Shown here one piece after another: positions 35,181 through 46,315 of a DNA stretch of 64,000 bases. The DNA is taken from contig JAYESD010000007.1 of assembly GCA_036927565.1 (NCBI GenBank), positions 1,075,644 through 1,139,643 on the forward strand, given 5' to 3'. A model generated the notes under the pieces. The model had not been told where the DNA came from and made no database searches. It saw nothing but the letters and a program-made list of their open reading frames with translations. Both the position numbers and the translations under genes were made by a program. Origin of the DNA: Tuctoria greenei. Its lineage: Eukaryota > Streptophyta > Magnoliopsida > Poales > Poaceae. Each line of letters opens with the position of its first letter. The stretch's first letter is position 1.

Positions 35181-36117
35181 TGGGCACCGCTGGACTGGAG
35201 CTCCGGCGGCACCCCCAGGGGGCCCGCTGTCGACCTATCACCTAAGATTAGGGATGAAAACGGTCGGAAACGGACGGAAAAATAGTGAAATCATTTTCAT
35301 TTTCATATAAAATTTTTGGAAACGGAATCGGAAACGATATCATCGGAAACAGTTATGGTATCGAAAATATCGAAAACGGCTACATCGGATCGAAAGTATG
35401 TCGATATCGGAACGGTTTCAAATTTATTCGGAATCAACACACCAAAATATTATTCATCTATAACATCAACAACTTAAGTACAAAATATGAGACAACAACT
35501 TTTACTTTCATTTTATAAAAAATTCAATATGAAACAAAATCACTTTAGAAACACATTTTCAAGTAAATAAATATTTGTATGTAATTAAAGTTAACTTCTT
35601 ATACAAACCAGTGTCTGAATAAAAAATTTTAAAAAATTGAGCTTATTGCATGTCAGTCCATTAGACCCAACCTACTATTCAGAAATTATTCGGTTATTGT
35701 TCAGAAATTTTCTATTAAAATACGGTATTCCGACAATTCGGTCGGAAATCAGACCAAATCGTTTTCGTTCCGTTTACCAAATTTCAATGTCCGATAAAAA
35801 CGGTAACCGGATAGAAAATTTCGGAAATTGTTGAAAATGATAATTGCGTCGGAAATTTTCGAAAACGGCATCAAACGGTACGGGAATTTACCGTACCGTT
35901 TTCATCCCTACCTAAGATGGTGGGCACCGCCGGACTGGAGTTCCGGCGGCACCCCCAGGGGGCCCGCTGTCGACCTCTCACTGAAGATGGCGGGCACCGC
36001 CGGACTGGAGCTCCGGCGGCACCCCAGGGGGCCCACTGTCGACCTCTCAGCAAATATGGTGGCCACCGCTGCACTGAAGCTCCGGCAGCACCCCCAGGGG
36101 GCCCGCTGTCGACGTAC
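35181..36117 (+). repeat. Four 70-bp tandem units in the Tat-3 spacer, interrupted by a MITE
   Basis: Units start at 35181, 35921, 35991 and about 36060 with GGGCACCGC, GGACTGGAGCTCCGGCGGC and CAGGGGGCCCGCTGTCGAC. Removing the MITE and one 8-bp duplication (670 bp) restores the 70-bp spacing between the first two exactly. Confidence 0.88.
35249..35910. mobile_element. hAT-type MITE (662 bp)
   Basis: Perfect 16-bp terminal inverted repeats (TAGGGATGAAAACGGT) are flanked by a perfect 8-bp duplication CCTAAGAT (35241-35248 and 35911-35918), diagnostic of hAT transposition. The interior is AT-rich, non-coding and full of CGGAAA/CGAAAA subterminal repeats. Confidence 0.93.
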
Positions 36118-36435
36118 CTGCACACTCAGCTACGGCAATGCTACCTATGCATCCTAGGCTCCCCCTGCACCCGTCCGCCCTAAGTCCTAAGTGCATGACA
36201 GGTGTGCCCATAACAACTGGCCACGCCTGTCAGGGGGCCATACTTTGGGGGACGGCAGGTCCTAGAAGCTAAGGAACAACAAACAGCTAGAAGACATTGC
36301 TGGAAATAAAAACAAGCTGAGTATAAAAGACACCACAGACATATTTTTTATTACACAAATAAAAAGTTTGTCGCCGCAACCAACCACAAGACAAAAGCAG
36401 AAAGATAAAAACTTAAACAAGCGCCCGGGGAGCCC

Positions 36436-39413
36436 TCAGCCGCTCCGCTGGAACCTTGAGGCGATGAGTGCCACCGCATCCAAAACTTCAGACTTGGCGG
36501 CCTCTTCCCTCTTGGCGATGGGCCCCTCGAGGATCGGCTACAGAGAGACGTCAGGTACCAGCTCCAGTAGCAGGACAGGATGTGCGTTGCCACCTCCTTC
36601 ACCAGCATCCTCCCCTCTGCCTCCAGCTGGTTGTCGATGATGGCCCCCAGCGAACGCATCCTCGAGCTGGTGGAGTCCAGTGCCGGGAACACCTGGCTCA
36701 CCTCCTGTGCTGGTTCCCCCACGCACACCGGGCTGAAGCCGAGCGGCACCAGAGCCGAGTCGGCGCCGCCAAGGAACTCCCAGACCTTCCGGGCCTCAGC
36801 AGAGCACGACACCTCGAGCTCCTGCACCTCCTGCTGGGCCGCCGCCAACGCCCGGGGGCCGCCGTCCAGGAACCGCTTCTCCTTGGCCGCCAGGGCCCGC
36901 TCGCGCTCGTTGACCTCCCTCTCGCGGCAGCTTAAGTCATCCTCCTTGAAGGCTATGTTGAACTCGCGGTCCAGGAGGGCCTGGCGCTCGGTGAGCTGGG
37001 CTTGCTCCACTTCAGCCAAGGTGACATCCCGGCGGTCTAGCTCGGCGGCACGGACCCTCACCCCTTCCTGCTGGAGGACGAGCCAGCGAGAGGTCACCTC
37101 CACCTCAGCCTGCTTCGCCGCAATCTCCTGCTCCCGTTCGGCAAGAGCAACTTCCCGGCGAGACAGCAGCTGCTGAAGGTCCTCGCAGGACTGGAGGCAG
37201 GAGTTGGCGTCAGCGTGAATAGCCTCGGCGTCTGCCTTCAGCTTCTGGGTGACGGCGTCCAGCTGGGCGATGAGATCGCGCTCCTGCTCGAGGATCTTCA
37301 TCTCCTCCTGAACAACCGCCTCCCGCTGGGCTGCTCGGCTCTTCGCCAGCCAGGTCCGGGCCTCCAGGGTCCTCGCCCATTCCCGGAGCCGGTCGTCCTC
37401 ATCTTGAAGCCGCCCTTTCTCTCGGGCGAGGGCCGCCTGGGCCTGTCGGAAGCCGGAGTAGGCCACGACCATAGCCTCAGACAGGGGGAGAGGCTCCACC
37501 ATAGCAGTGGGTCCCTGCCTCCCCACTTCTTCAATATCATCCTCTATTTGGAGGACCACTGGGGAGACGGGGACCAGGGCCCCCTCCCCGACGGCAGCAC
37601 CCGGGGCGGTGGCGCCAGCCGATGTAGTAGTGTCGGAGGGCGCGGCGGCATCGGGCGGCACAGAGTAGCCGGTGGATGCGAGTCATTGGCGGGCGCGACA
37701 ATGGTCATTGGCGCAAGCGGCTGGGCTTTGGCAGCCGCTGCGGGGGTCTCGGGCACGGAGGCCCAGGGCACCCCGGCGGCAGTAGCCCAGTGCATCAGAG
37801 CAGGGCCTGAGGCTGCAGAAGATCCCCGCGAGCTGGCTGGAGCGGCAAACCACCCAGCAGATGGGACCGCGGGTGGAGATGGAGTAGCTGTGGTGGCGCT
37901 GAAATCAAGCAAACTTAGATCATAAGAAAATGACAGGGTAGGCGCATAGCAAAGAACACCCAAGGTAAAATCTGTGCAAGCTTACCGGGGGATGCTGAAG
38001 TTCCACCGCTTCCCAAAAGGGTTGGGGGGTTCGGACCCCCCAAACCCACGGCGGGGGCCGCTAAGTGTGCTGGGGGCCCCTGTGCTGGTGGGGTCGGCGG
38101 CACCCACGAGGTCTGGCGCCCCTCTGAACGGAGAGGGAACGCTGGGTCCCGTCGGTGTTGAGGAGCCTCCCCCTCTTGCGCGTGCAGGACTCGGGCGGCA
38201 AAGTGGCACCATCGGCTCCCCCTGACGACAAGCGCGGCAGGGCTCCGGAGTCCTGACGAGGGGCAGAAGGGGCCGACGGCGGCGACTGATCGCGCTTCTT
38301 GAGGGTCGGGTCCAGCACCGGAACCGGCACTTTCCCCTTCCCCTTGTCGGCAGAGGTGTCGACGCCACCCCATGGACGGTGCTGTTGCCCGCTCGAGGAG
38401 TCGTCGCTTGAAGAACCGTCGTCGCTTAAGGGAGCCTCGCCTCCCTCGGCGTCGTCGGCGATGTTGACCCCCCAGAACGGGTCCCCGATCTGGCGCTGCG
38501 CTAGCCCAGACTCGTCGAGGGTCGGCATCGTCTTCAGCAGCTGCCTCCTCAGCTCGGAGTCCGAGCACAAGGGGCGGCAGGCCGACGGAAGATCCAGTGC
38601 CTCAGGGGAGATGTCATCGGGGCAGACCCGGGTCAGCATGTCGAGCAGCTGCTGCTCGCCCAGGTTGGAGTCGAGGCCGGTCTCGAGCCGGGTGTAGTCC
38701 GACAGGCTAGTGAACATCGACGTCGGACGGGTGCGGTGCTGCAGCAGAGCTATGCGACGGGACATGAAGTCCCTCAGCACCATGGCAGACGATAGCCCGT
38801 GGTCCGCCAGCATTTGGATCCTCTCCAGCACCGGGTTGAACGCCTCCTCCAGCTCTGGGCGCTCCTCCCAGAATGACCGCTCGGAGTAGGGGATCCCGGT
38901 GGGGAGGCACATCCGGTCGTGGGCCTCGGCCTTGGCGATAATCCAATCTTCACGCCACAGCTTCCACCGCGTTGAGTTGAAGGAAGCAATGTACCTCGTG
39001 GGGACCTTTGTCCGGCGCTGGAAGTAGTAGGCGCCAAGGTGCTCCTTCGAGCTCCTGTCGGTAGCCCTCAGTACAAAAAAGTACCGGAAGAGCTTCACCG
39101 ATGGCATCACCCCCACGAACATCTCACAGAGGTGAGCGAAGACCGCCATCATGGCGATCGGGTTCGGCGCGAGGTGGTGGAGTTGGAGACCTAAAGTCTC
39201 CAGGAGCATGACCAGGAAGGCGGATGCTGGCGGGATGAAGCCGGCCAGCACGTACAACAAAAAGAGGACCATCTCCCCGGCGGAGAGGCTCAGCGGGAGC
39301 CTCCCGGGACAGAGCCACATCTCCCGCTCAGGAGTATGCCAACCGAGAAGCCGGCGCATGGGGGCCAGGTCAGCGGACCTGGACAGCCTGGACTTGGGCA
39401 AGATGCTCGCCAT
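36436..39413 (-). pseudogene. Tat-3 antisense gene, best preserved of the three
   Basis: The start is taken as MASILPKSRLSR at 39413, matching the family start. Exon 1 is open for about 450 codons to a stop at 38061, with the membrane-like MVLFLLYVLAGFIPP stretch, LGLQLHHLAPNP and FAHLCEMFVGVMPS motifs of the putative gypsy type transposon family, then a Ser/Asp-rich and basic tail. A donor CCG/GTAAGC at 37985 and acceptor TGATTTCAG at 37899 define an intron of 87 bp. Exon 2 (from 37898) carries a coiled coil rich in Arg, Glu and Ala at about 37560-36780, then VWEFLGGADSALVPLGFSP. A late frameshift near 36550 separates it from the end at 36436. The stop just before the donor implies one more frame error. 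Function unknown. Confidence 0.8.
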
Positions 39414-40656
39414 GAGGGTTGAAGGAGGAGGCTCTCGACAGGGATATTGGGAGCTAGAGCGCAAGAACTGGGCTTGAGAGCGCAGGGATGCAGAGGCGGG
39501 AGAAAGGACCCTCAGGGGGGGAGTTCTCTTTTTATGCACCTCTGCAGGCCAACAGGCACAAAAGTGTGAATCGCCGCAGCCTTAGTAGAAGAGCAATGGT
39601 CCTACATAGGCAATGACATGAGGGCCCGGGTCGCCCGACAAAGAAGGCGAGCCGGGTGGCTAGCTATGCGGGAGGTAAATCGGCGGTTTCCGAAAGGGCA
39701 AAAGCAGCAGAAGTGCAGGAGCCACCTTGGGAACCACCGCAATTAAAGCACGATTGAAGGCAGAAGTCATGTCGTGCAGCGCCTGTTCAGCACCTCCACT
39801 TACCAGAAGGGGACACGTCGCCACAACGGCAGGGGCGTGTCGCCTGGGGAACTGCCCCGAAGTGGAATCGAAAGAGTTGCGCGGGAAGAAAAGGAAGAAG
39901 ACCCTACTTGCGGTATCGACGACTCTCCCGAGGTGGGCTCGGGGGCCACTGTCGGTACCCCGCAGACTGGGTACCCCCGCGCACAGGGAGAAAACCGCTA
40001 AGGACTCCGCCTCTACTTAAGAGGTTGAATCCGAGGCTGCCACGTTGTGGAGGGAAGGACCAGATCCTACCTCTCCACCGGGGAAGGCTCCCGGGCTACC
40101 GCGTGGCCGGCAGAGCTGCACCCTCACCTCTCCGCCGGAGAGGGCTCCCGGACTGACGCGTGGCCTGCAGAGCTGCACCCTCACCTCTTCGCCGGGGAGG
40201 GCTCCCGGACTGCCGCGTGGCCGGCAGAGCTGCACCCTCGCCTCTCCGCTAAAGTGGGCTCCGAGGCTGCCACGTGGCCAATCGGAACCTCGGGGTCAGG
40301 CCCGCTTCCTCGCAGAGAAAGGCACCAGAACTACCACGTGGCCTGCAGGGCTGAGCCTCCACCCCTCCATAGGGGTGGGCTCCGGGTGCACCACGTGGCC
40401 TGTTCCGTCAAGTGCTCGACTCCCCACAGAGGCAGTCTCCGGCGCAACCACGTGGCGGACGGCCGACTCAGTGCGGTAGGAAGCCGCAGTAAAGGAAGGC
40501 GTGTGCTGCTCAGACAGACATTAACTACGCGCGCCTTCCCCAGGCAAGCTGAGTCGCGCATGCGAAGGTCAAGGCTCCAGTGTCCTGTCTTGTCCGAGTA
40601 GCCGGTACAGACCCACGCCGCAAGACGGACGAATGGGCCGCGAGGACAAGACGGAC

Positions 40657-43430
40657 TATAACACCCTAAATTTTCGCATCATGCATTGCATACATGATCA
40701 TGCATTAAACATTAGTAGGATAAAAGAAAGATAATAAAAGATAAAACATACAGATATGGTGTAGCAAAAGAAGAAAAAAAGGGAAATAATAATTATAGCC
40801 TAAAACTTGTAATAGGGAATAAGTATAAAAATAATAATAAAAATATATATAAATATATGTATATAAATAATATATATAATAATCATATATATATAATATA
40901 AATAATAAAATATAAAAGAAAAAGAAAAAGAAAAAAAAAGAAAAAAAAGGGGCACTGCCGGCCAGGCCAAACCGGCCCAGCCCGCGTGCCCGGCGCCGAG
41001 CGCCCCGCCGCCCTCCCGCGCGCGCCCCCGTGCGTTGACCATGCCCCGCTCCCGCGCGACCGCACGCTCGCCCTGGCGCCCGCCCCGACCGAGCCGCACG
41101 CGCCTGCTCCCGCGCCCCAACGCAGCACGCGCGCTGCGCCTGGCCCCGCTGGCCCCACGCCTCACCTGGCCCGGCCTCGCACCGCGCGCCCACACCGCAA
41201 CCCCCGCGCGCCTGCCGCGTAGCCCCGCGCCTGGCTCCCGCGCGCCGGCCCTAGCGCGATGCGGCTCGCCCGCCCGTGACTATATAAAGCCTGGAGGCTT
41301 CGTAATTTTACCGCAGTGCCGCCAGAAAGCCCTAGCCGCCCTAAGGAAAAGAACAGAGAAGACCAGAGCAGCCGCCAGGAAGAAAAAAAGAGGAGAAAGA
41401 GGAAGAAAAAGAGGAGGGCGCCGCCGTCCGCGGGAGATAGTCGTCGCCGTCATCGTGCCACCGGAGGACTGCTGCGCTATCCACTTCATCTACGCGTCGC
41501 CATCGTCTCGGGGTCTTCGAAGCCGTCGCATCTACGCTAGGGTTCGTTTTTCCAATGCAAATTTTAGCGACGTATTAGATCTAAACGCCGTAAATTGATT
41601 TTAGTTGCATCGTTTTCTTATTTTCAGCCGCATTAATTCTTGCTAAAACCCCCGTAAAACCATATGAACACGTATGAACTAGTTGCATCTAATCAATAAA
41701 CAACTGTAGTTAATTAATTATTGAACTTTGCATGCATGCATATCATCGCATGTTGATTAATGTGTGTGCATCATGTTGATTTGTATGTATTTTCTTGTAT
41801 GTGTGATCACGAGTAGAGGGAAGTGCTCAAGAGATCGTGTACGAGGATTTTCAGAATCAAGACTTCAAAGCGCTTGAGCAACCCGATCCGTCGGAACAAG
41901 GCAAGTGTCCTTGAAGCATATTGATCCTGTTTTTAAAATAAATGTTTTGTTTGTAAAACTGCATGCTTGTGTCAATTTTGATGGGAATCCTATGGTAGGA
42001 TGTTTACTAGACTTGCTAAACCACCCTTGTCACCTGGGATATATGGTAGAGAGTCGGGATGGGATTTTTTGCTTCGCTTAATCAACTGGGATGGGAAGTA
42101 ACTATACCACTCAACTTAATTATGCATGGATGAGATTATGGTTAACATGAACTGGTTAAATATGGTATGGTAATAAGCGATCTAAGCAAGCCTGGTATGT
42201 GGATGGGTTGGATGTCATGGTGGTTTTGCTTGCTTTAGATCTAAGGACCGGTTCATGCGAGAATAAGCCAGGACTACAGTGCCACCACGAGGCCAAGTAT
42301 GGGTGCGGCGTATCTGATTAATTAGGGCTTTGCTAGTGCTGTTTGGACCATTGTGGATGCTCGGGGAAGGGGTAGTCGGATTGGGTTTGTTGATGATTGG
42401 TGGGACTACCCTGGGATCCGAATGGCTCAATAGGGGGCCCTTGGTTGAAGATGTGCTCAGTTGGAGGCATCGCCACCGGTGAAACCTCAGTGGGGTCTAA
42501 ATAGGCTAGTAATCCCTTTGTAAAGGCTATTTTGTGATCGCTTGGCCACACACCAACGGAAGTGTGTAATATGACTGACGGGTCATGGGCATAAGGGAGA
42601 TTCTTAGTCGCCGAAAGGTGATGAAATCACGAACACGTGGGTAAAGAGGTACAAACTCTGCAGAGTCAAATAAAACTATCATGATAGCCGTGCTCTCGAT
42701 TATGAGCACCTGGCCAACTTCCATGATTAGAGGGAATTGGTATTGGGATGTTTTTGTGATGGTTATGGTTCAGTATTATGGTAATGGTTATGGTAATGGT
42801 TATGGATTTAATTTCTGGTATTGAATATGGTTATTGGAAATGGTGAAATCTGGAATCATGGATGATGGTAGTAAATTCAGTTTGGTATTATGGTATTACT
42901 TATGATTATGATGGGTTTGATTCATATAATTATAATATATTGCTTTTCAAATGTCTTAATGTACTTTTCAGCACTTAGCCATTATTATTGTCATCATTTG
43001 AATCAGTCACATGTCATACTTTCCACACTTGCTGAGTACGACATGTACTCACTCTTGCAATCCCCCCCCCCAATAGTTGCAGGTCAGGATTGTGAGTTTA
43101 ATGGTGATAATGCGGAGTTCTAGGCCGTGTCTACCGTCAACTTTGCATGTGGTGTTGATTGGAGTTGCGCATATATACCCTATTGCTTTTGCTTAGTTTG
43201 CTTAGTTACTTAATTAGTTTATTTCCGCTGCATTAGTTGAACTTGTAATTAATATTCATTAGAGCTTGTATTCGAGGATAATATGGTTTGTGTAATAAAA
43301 TTTGATAATTAATCTTGTTCTGTGGTAATTTTCTGTATACTCTTTTGTGATTGCACTCGTGTATGTGTGTTGAACATCCTGGGCACACATATGCGCTAGC
43401 TTGGTTCAGTTTTCGGAACTGGGCGTCACA
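40657..43430 (+). mobile_element. Solo-LTR-like element A (2774 bp) in the Tat-3 LTR
   Basis: Begins TATAACACCC and ends GGGCGTCACA, flanked by a perfect 5-bp duplication CGGAC (40652-40656 and 43431-43435). The interior has no element genes. It has an AT-rich block (40800-40930), an abrupt GC-rich block (40950-41270), then a TATATAAA box near 41280 and a leader-like region. A related copy in opposite orientation is at 48442-51293. These features fit a solo LTR of a long-LTR gypsy family, perhaps Del/Tekay; the family is inferred. Confidence 0.75.
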
Positions 43431-43435
43431 CGGAC

Positions 43436-43881
43436 GGGACATGCACGACCATCATCACCAACTATGTGTAGCCCTGGTGCACGACGCAACGGGACAGCGC
43501 ATTGATACCCCTGACAAAGGGAAGTAGATAGCAATTAATACTAGATCTTGTATAGGATTTGACTCTCCCCGGGACCACCTATCGGGTCCTGGGGCCCACC
43601 TTGTGACTGCAGAGTCCTTGAACTATAAAAGGACTCTGCAGACGACATTTGTGAAGGATGAGAAAAATAGACTAAGACTCATACACGCTCAAGCAAGGCA
43701 AGACACAAACAGTACCGTGGACGTAGGGTGTTACGCTCCGGCGGCCCGAACCACGTAAACCCTTTGAGTTCATCATCCTGCTGCGTTCGATCTCCTAGGA
43801 CTAGCCCCCGTGAATCCAAAGAACCTCCGCGGGCTGCTCTCTAAGCAGGTCCGGGGGAAGTGTCGTTTACGACCTTCGACA
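43436..43881 (+). repeat. Right part of the Tat-3 3' LTR
   Basis: Continues the LTR after solo-LTR A. It contains ACTATAAAAG at 43622-43631 and the conserved GGCGGCCCGAACCACGTAAA segment. Confidence 0.9.
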
Positions 43882-44028
43882 GTAGGTAAGCTACACTTTA
43901 AGTACAGAGACCAAATTAAGTGTGCTTGAAATGTCCGAACCCTTCTGTTCTCCTTGAGGACCTACCCGACTCTGTTCATAGACTCTATAATTTACATTAT
44001 GTGTAAGCATAAACTCACCTCCACGAAA

Positions 44029-45390
44029 CTAAGCATAAAACTTACGGAGGTGCTCGATGTTACATGGATTGGAAAGCGGAGTCCCATCCTCTGTTGCCAA
44101 GCGAGCGCATTCGGGACGAGATACTTTGATCACTTGGAAGGGACCTTCCCAGTTGGAGGATAGTTTGTTCATTCCATCATGAGTTATTTTTCCCGGCAGC
44201 ACGAGATCGCCTTCTTTAGGATATCAGTTGCGCACATGCCTTTGGTGATAGCACCGGAGCGCCTGGCGATATCGTGCATTCCGAACAGCTGCTTGGCACC
44301 TTCTCTCGTCGACGAGGTCAAGGTCTTCACGCCGGAGCTTGTCCTGCGCGGCTTCATCGAAGGTCCAGACCCGAAGTGACCCCATGGTGATCTCCGAAGG
44401 AAGGACTGCTTCAGCTCCGTACACCAAGAAGAAGGGGTGTCTCTCCAATTGACTGGTTAGGTGTTGTCCTGCTCGCCCATAGTGTTGACGGAAGTTCCTC
44501 TATCCAGTTGGCTCCATGTTTCTTCAGGAGCTCGTAAGTGCGCGTTGAGTCAATTTAGTATCTCTACATTGGCTCTCTCAGCTTGACCATTACTTGTCGG
44601 GTGAGCCATTGATGCGTAGCTTAATTGTATGCCGAGGTCTTCTCAATATTCTTGGAATGCTACACTTGTGAATTGGGTTATGTTGTCAGTTATGATTCTG
44701 TTTGGAACTCCAAATCTGCAAACTATGGACTTCAAGAACTTGATAGCCGATTGCTTGTTGATTGTTAAAACTGGAGTAGCTTCCGACCACTTGGTGAACT
44801 TGTCGATGACAACATACAGGAACCTGTAACCTCCGACAGCTTTTGAGAAAGGTCCCAATATATCCATCCCCCACACAGTGAATGACCATGTAGGAGGTAT
44901 CATTTGCAACGACTGAGCCGGTGTGTGAATTTGTTTCGCGTGGAACTGGCACGTTTCACACTTTTTTACCAGCTCAACTGCATCCTGGAGTGCTCTAGGC
45001 GAGTAAAAGCCATGTTGAAAGGCTTTACCAACCAACATGCGGGAAGACGCGTGGTTACCACACTCGCCTCCATGGATTTCCGTGAGGAGCTCGCGGCCTT
45101 CTTCCAGGGCAATCCACCGCATTAGAACGCTGTTGGGACCGCGCCAGTAGAGATCTCCTTCTACCAGCGTGTATCTTTTAGCCAATCTGACGATTCAGTC
45201 AGCGGATGCACCGTCTTCAGGAAGGTTGTTGTCTTTCAAGTAGCTCCGGATCTTCGAGATCCATGCATCGGAGCTAACTTGAGCCTTCGAATCTTGCATG
45301 CTGGTTTGCTCGGAGCTTCCTGCAACGTCTATGATCCTTGGTGGACGCTATGGTAATAGGGCCACCGGGACCGCCAACTTATGGGTGCTG
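44029..45390 (-). pseudogene. Tat-2 integrase, broken
   Basis: Read on the minus strand. The zinc region (HGGECGNHASS, CETCQFHAKQIH) lies at about 45085-44935 and the core DILGPFSKAVGG at about 44867. ITDNITQFTS stands near 44700, where the usual Gly of TDNGTQF is Ile. The C-terminal TFDEAAQDKLRREDLDLV lies at about 44355 and the end LRKFYA at 44029. The segment between about 44640 and 44450 is frame-broken. Confidence 0.85.
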
Positions 45391-45905
45391 GTTTCGCCCC
45401 CTTCGCCCAGTTCGGCAGGCTGAGCGGTGGGTTTTGAAAATCTCCTGACAAAAACTTTGTCGAGAGCTTGTGCTCCAGTCGAAGCTTTCATCGAGAGTTC
45501 ATCAACTTAAGCATTGTTGAGACGTTGGACATGGCAGAGGTCCAGAATGTGGAAATTCTTCTGGAGCTTCTGGACTTCAAGGAGGTAAGCAACGAGTTGT
45601 GGGTTGTTGCAGCTGCATTCGCCTTTGACTTGCTTGATAATAATTTGCAAATAACCCTTCACTAATAGTTGCTTGACACCATATGACAGCGCCCCCTTAA
45701 GCCGTAGATGAGAGCTTCATACTCCACCATGTTGTTGGTTGCCTTGAAGTCAAGGTGTATCATGTACTTGACCTTCTCCTCGGTCGGTGCGAGGAGAAGA
45801 ATTCCAGCTCCGGCCCCCTGCTTTTGCACGGAGCAGTCGAAGTAGAGAGTCGAGTGAGGCTCAGTGAAGACTGAGACCTTAGGTTCTGGCTTATGCTGAC
45901 TGCTG

Positions 45906-45927
45906 CCCCCCCCCCCCCCCCCCCCCC
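45906..45927 (-). repeat. C22 homopolymer
   Basis: Twenty-two C between GCTG and GGATTTG. At the equivalent place Tat-1 has CTGGGGGTC on the sense strand and Tat-3 has six G. Confidence 0.85.
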
Positions 45928-46297
45928 GGATTTGATGAAGAAGGGGTCCACTCCGCCACAAAGTCAGCCAATGTCTGACTCTTGATAGCATGTCAAGGCA
46001 AGAATTCGAGGTCAAACTCTGCCAACTCTGTTTTCCACTTTGCAATGTTCCCCGTAGAATTGGGGTTATGTAGTATAGCACGTAGTGTATAGGAGGTTAC
46101 CACTAATATCCTGTTGGCTTGGAAGTAACGGCAAAGCTTCCTTGAGGTGATGAGAACTGCATAGAGTACCTTATGCACCTCAATGTATCGAGTCTTGATG
46201 TCGTGAAGTACTTCACTGATGAGGTACACTGGTCACTGGACAGCATGAACCTTCTCGAAAGGATCAGGAGCTTCTTCTTCATCAACTTGGACCTTCC

Positions 46298-46315
46298 GGG
46301 GGGGGGGGGGGGGGG
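46298..46315 (-). repeat. G18 homopolymer
   Basis: Eighteen G between ACCTTCC and TTCAGACC in the RT-RNase H linker, where Tat-1 has GC-rich palindrome-like inserts. Confidence 0.85.

Larger units (their letters stand above)
34401..36435 (+). other. Tat-3 spacer between pol and the antisense gene
   Basis: Non-coding. It holds four 70-bp tandem units, the first two separated by a hAT MITE, and no recognisable gene. The position corresponds to the Tat-1 and Tat-2 spacers. Confidence 0.65.
27135..43881 (+). mobile_element. Tat-3: complete Ty3/gypsy Tat-lineage retrotransposon nested in Tat-2
   Basis: LTRs at 27135-28270 and 39950-43881 (the latter interrupted) bound gag-pol and an antisense gene. 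Ends TGTCGG...TTCGACA and a perfect 5-bp duplication GTAGG (27130-27134 and 43882-43886) mark the insertion into the Tat-2 spacer. Without the nested solo LTR and MITE the element is about 13.3 kb. It is more GC-rich than Tat-1 and Tat-2 and belongs to a separate family of the lineage. Confidence 0.95.
39950..43881 (+). repeat. Tat-3 3' LTR, interrupted by a solo-LTR-like element
   Basis: TGTCGGTACCCCGC follows a GAGGTGGGCTCGGGGGCCAC tract (39930-39949). The LTR is 39950-40656 plus 43436-43881, 1153 bp without the insertion, against 1136 bp in the 5' copy. It ends CCTTCGACA at the GTAGG duplication. Confidence 0.93.

Noticed and set aside
13038..39413. The coiled-coil and 'gypsy type transposon' genes as three host genes
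   Set aside because: All three sit at the same place inside Tat elements bounded by LTRs and target duplications, so they belong to the elements.
40705..41598. Overlapping open frames on both strands in the GC-rich block of solo-LTR A
   Set aside because: They result from extreme base composition, lack family similarity and end in AT-rich low complexity.
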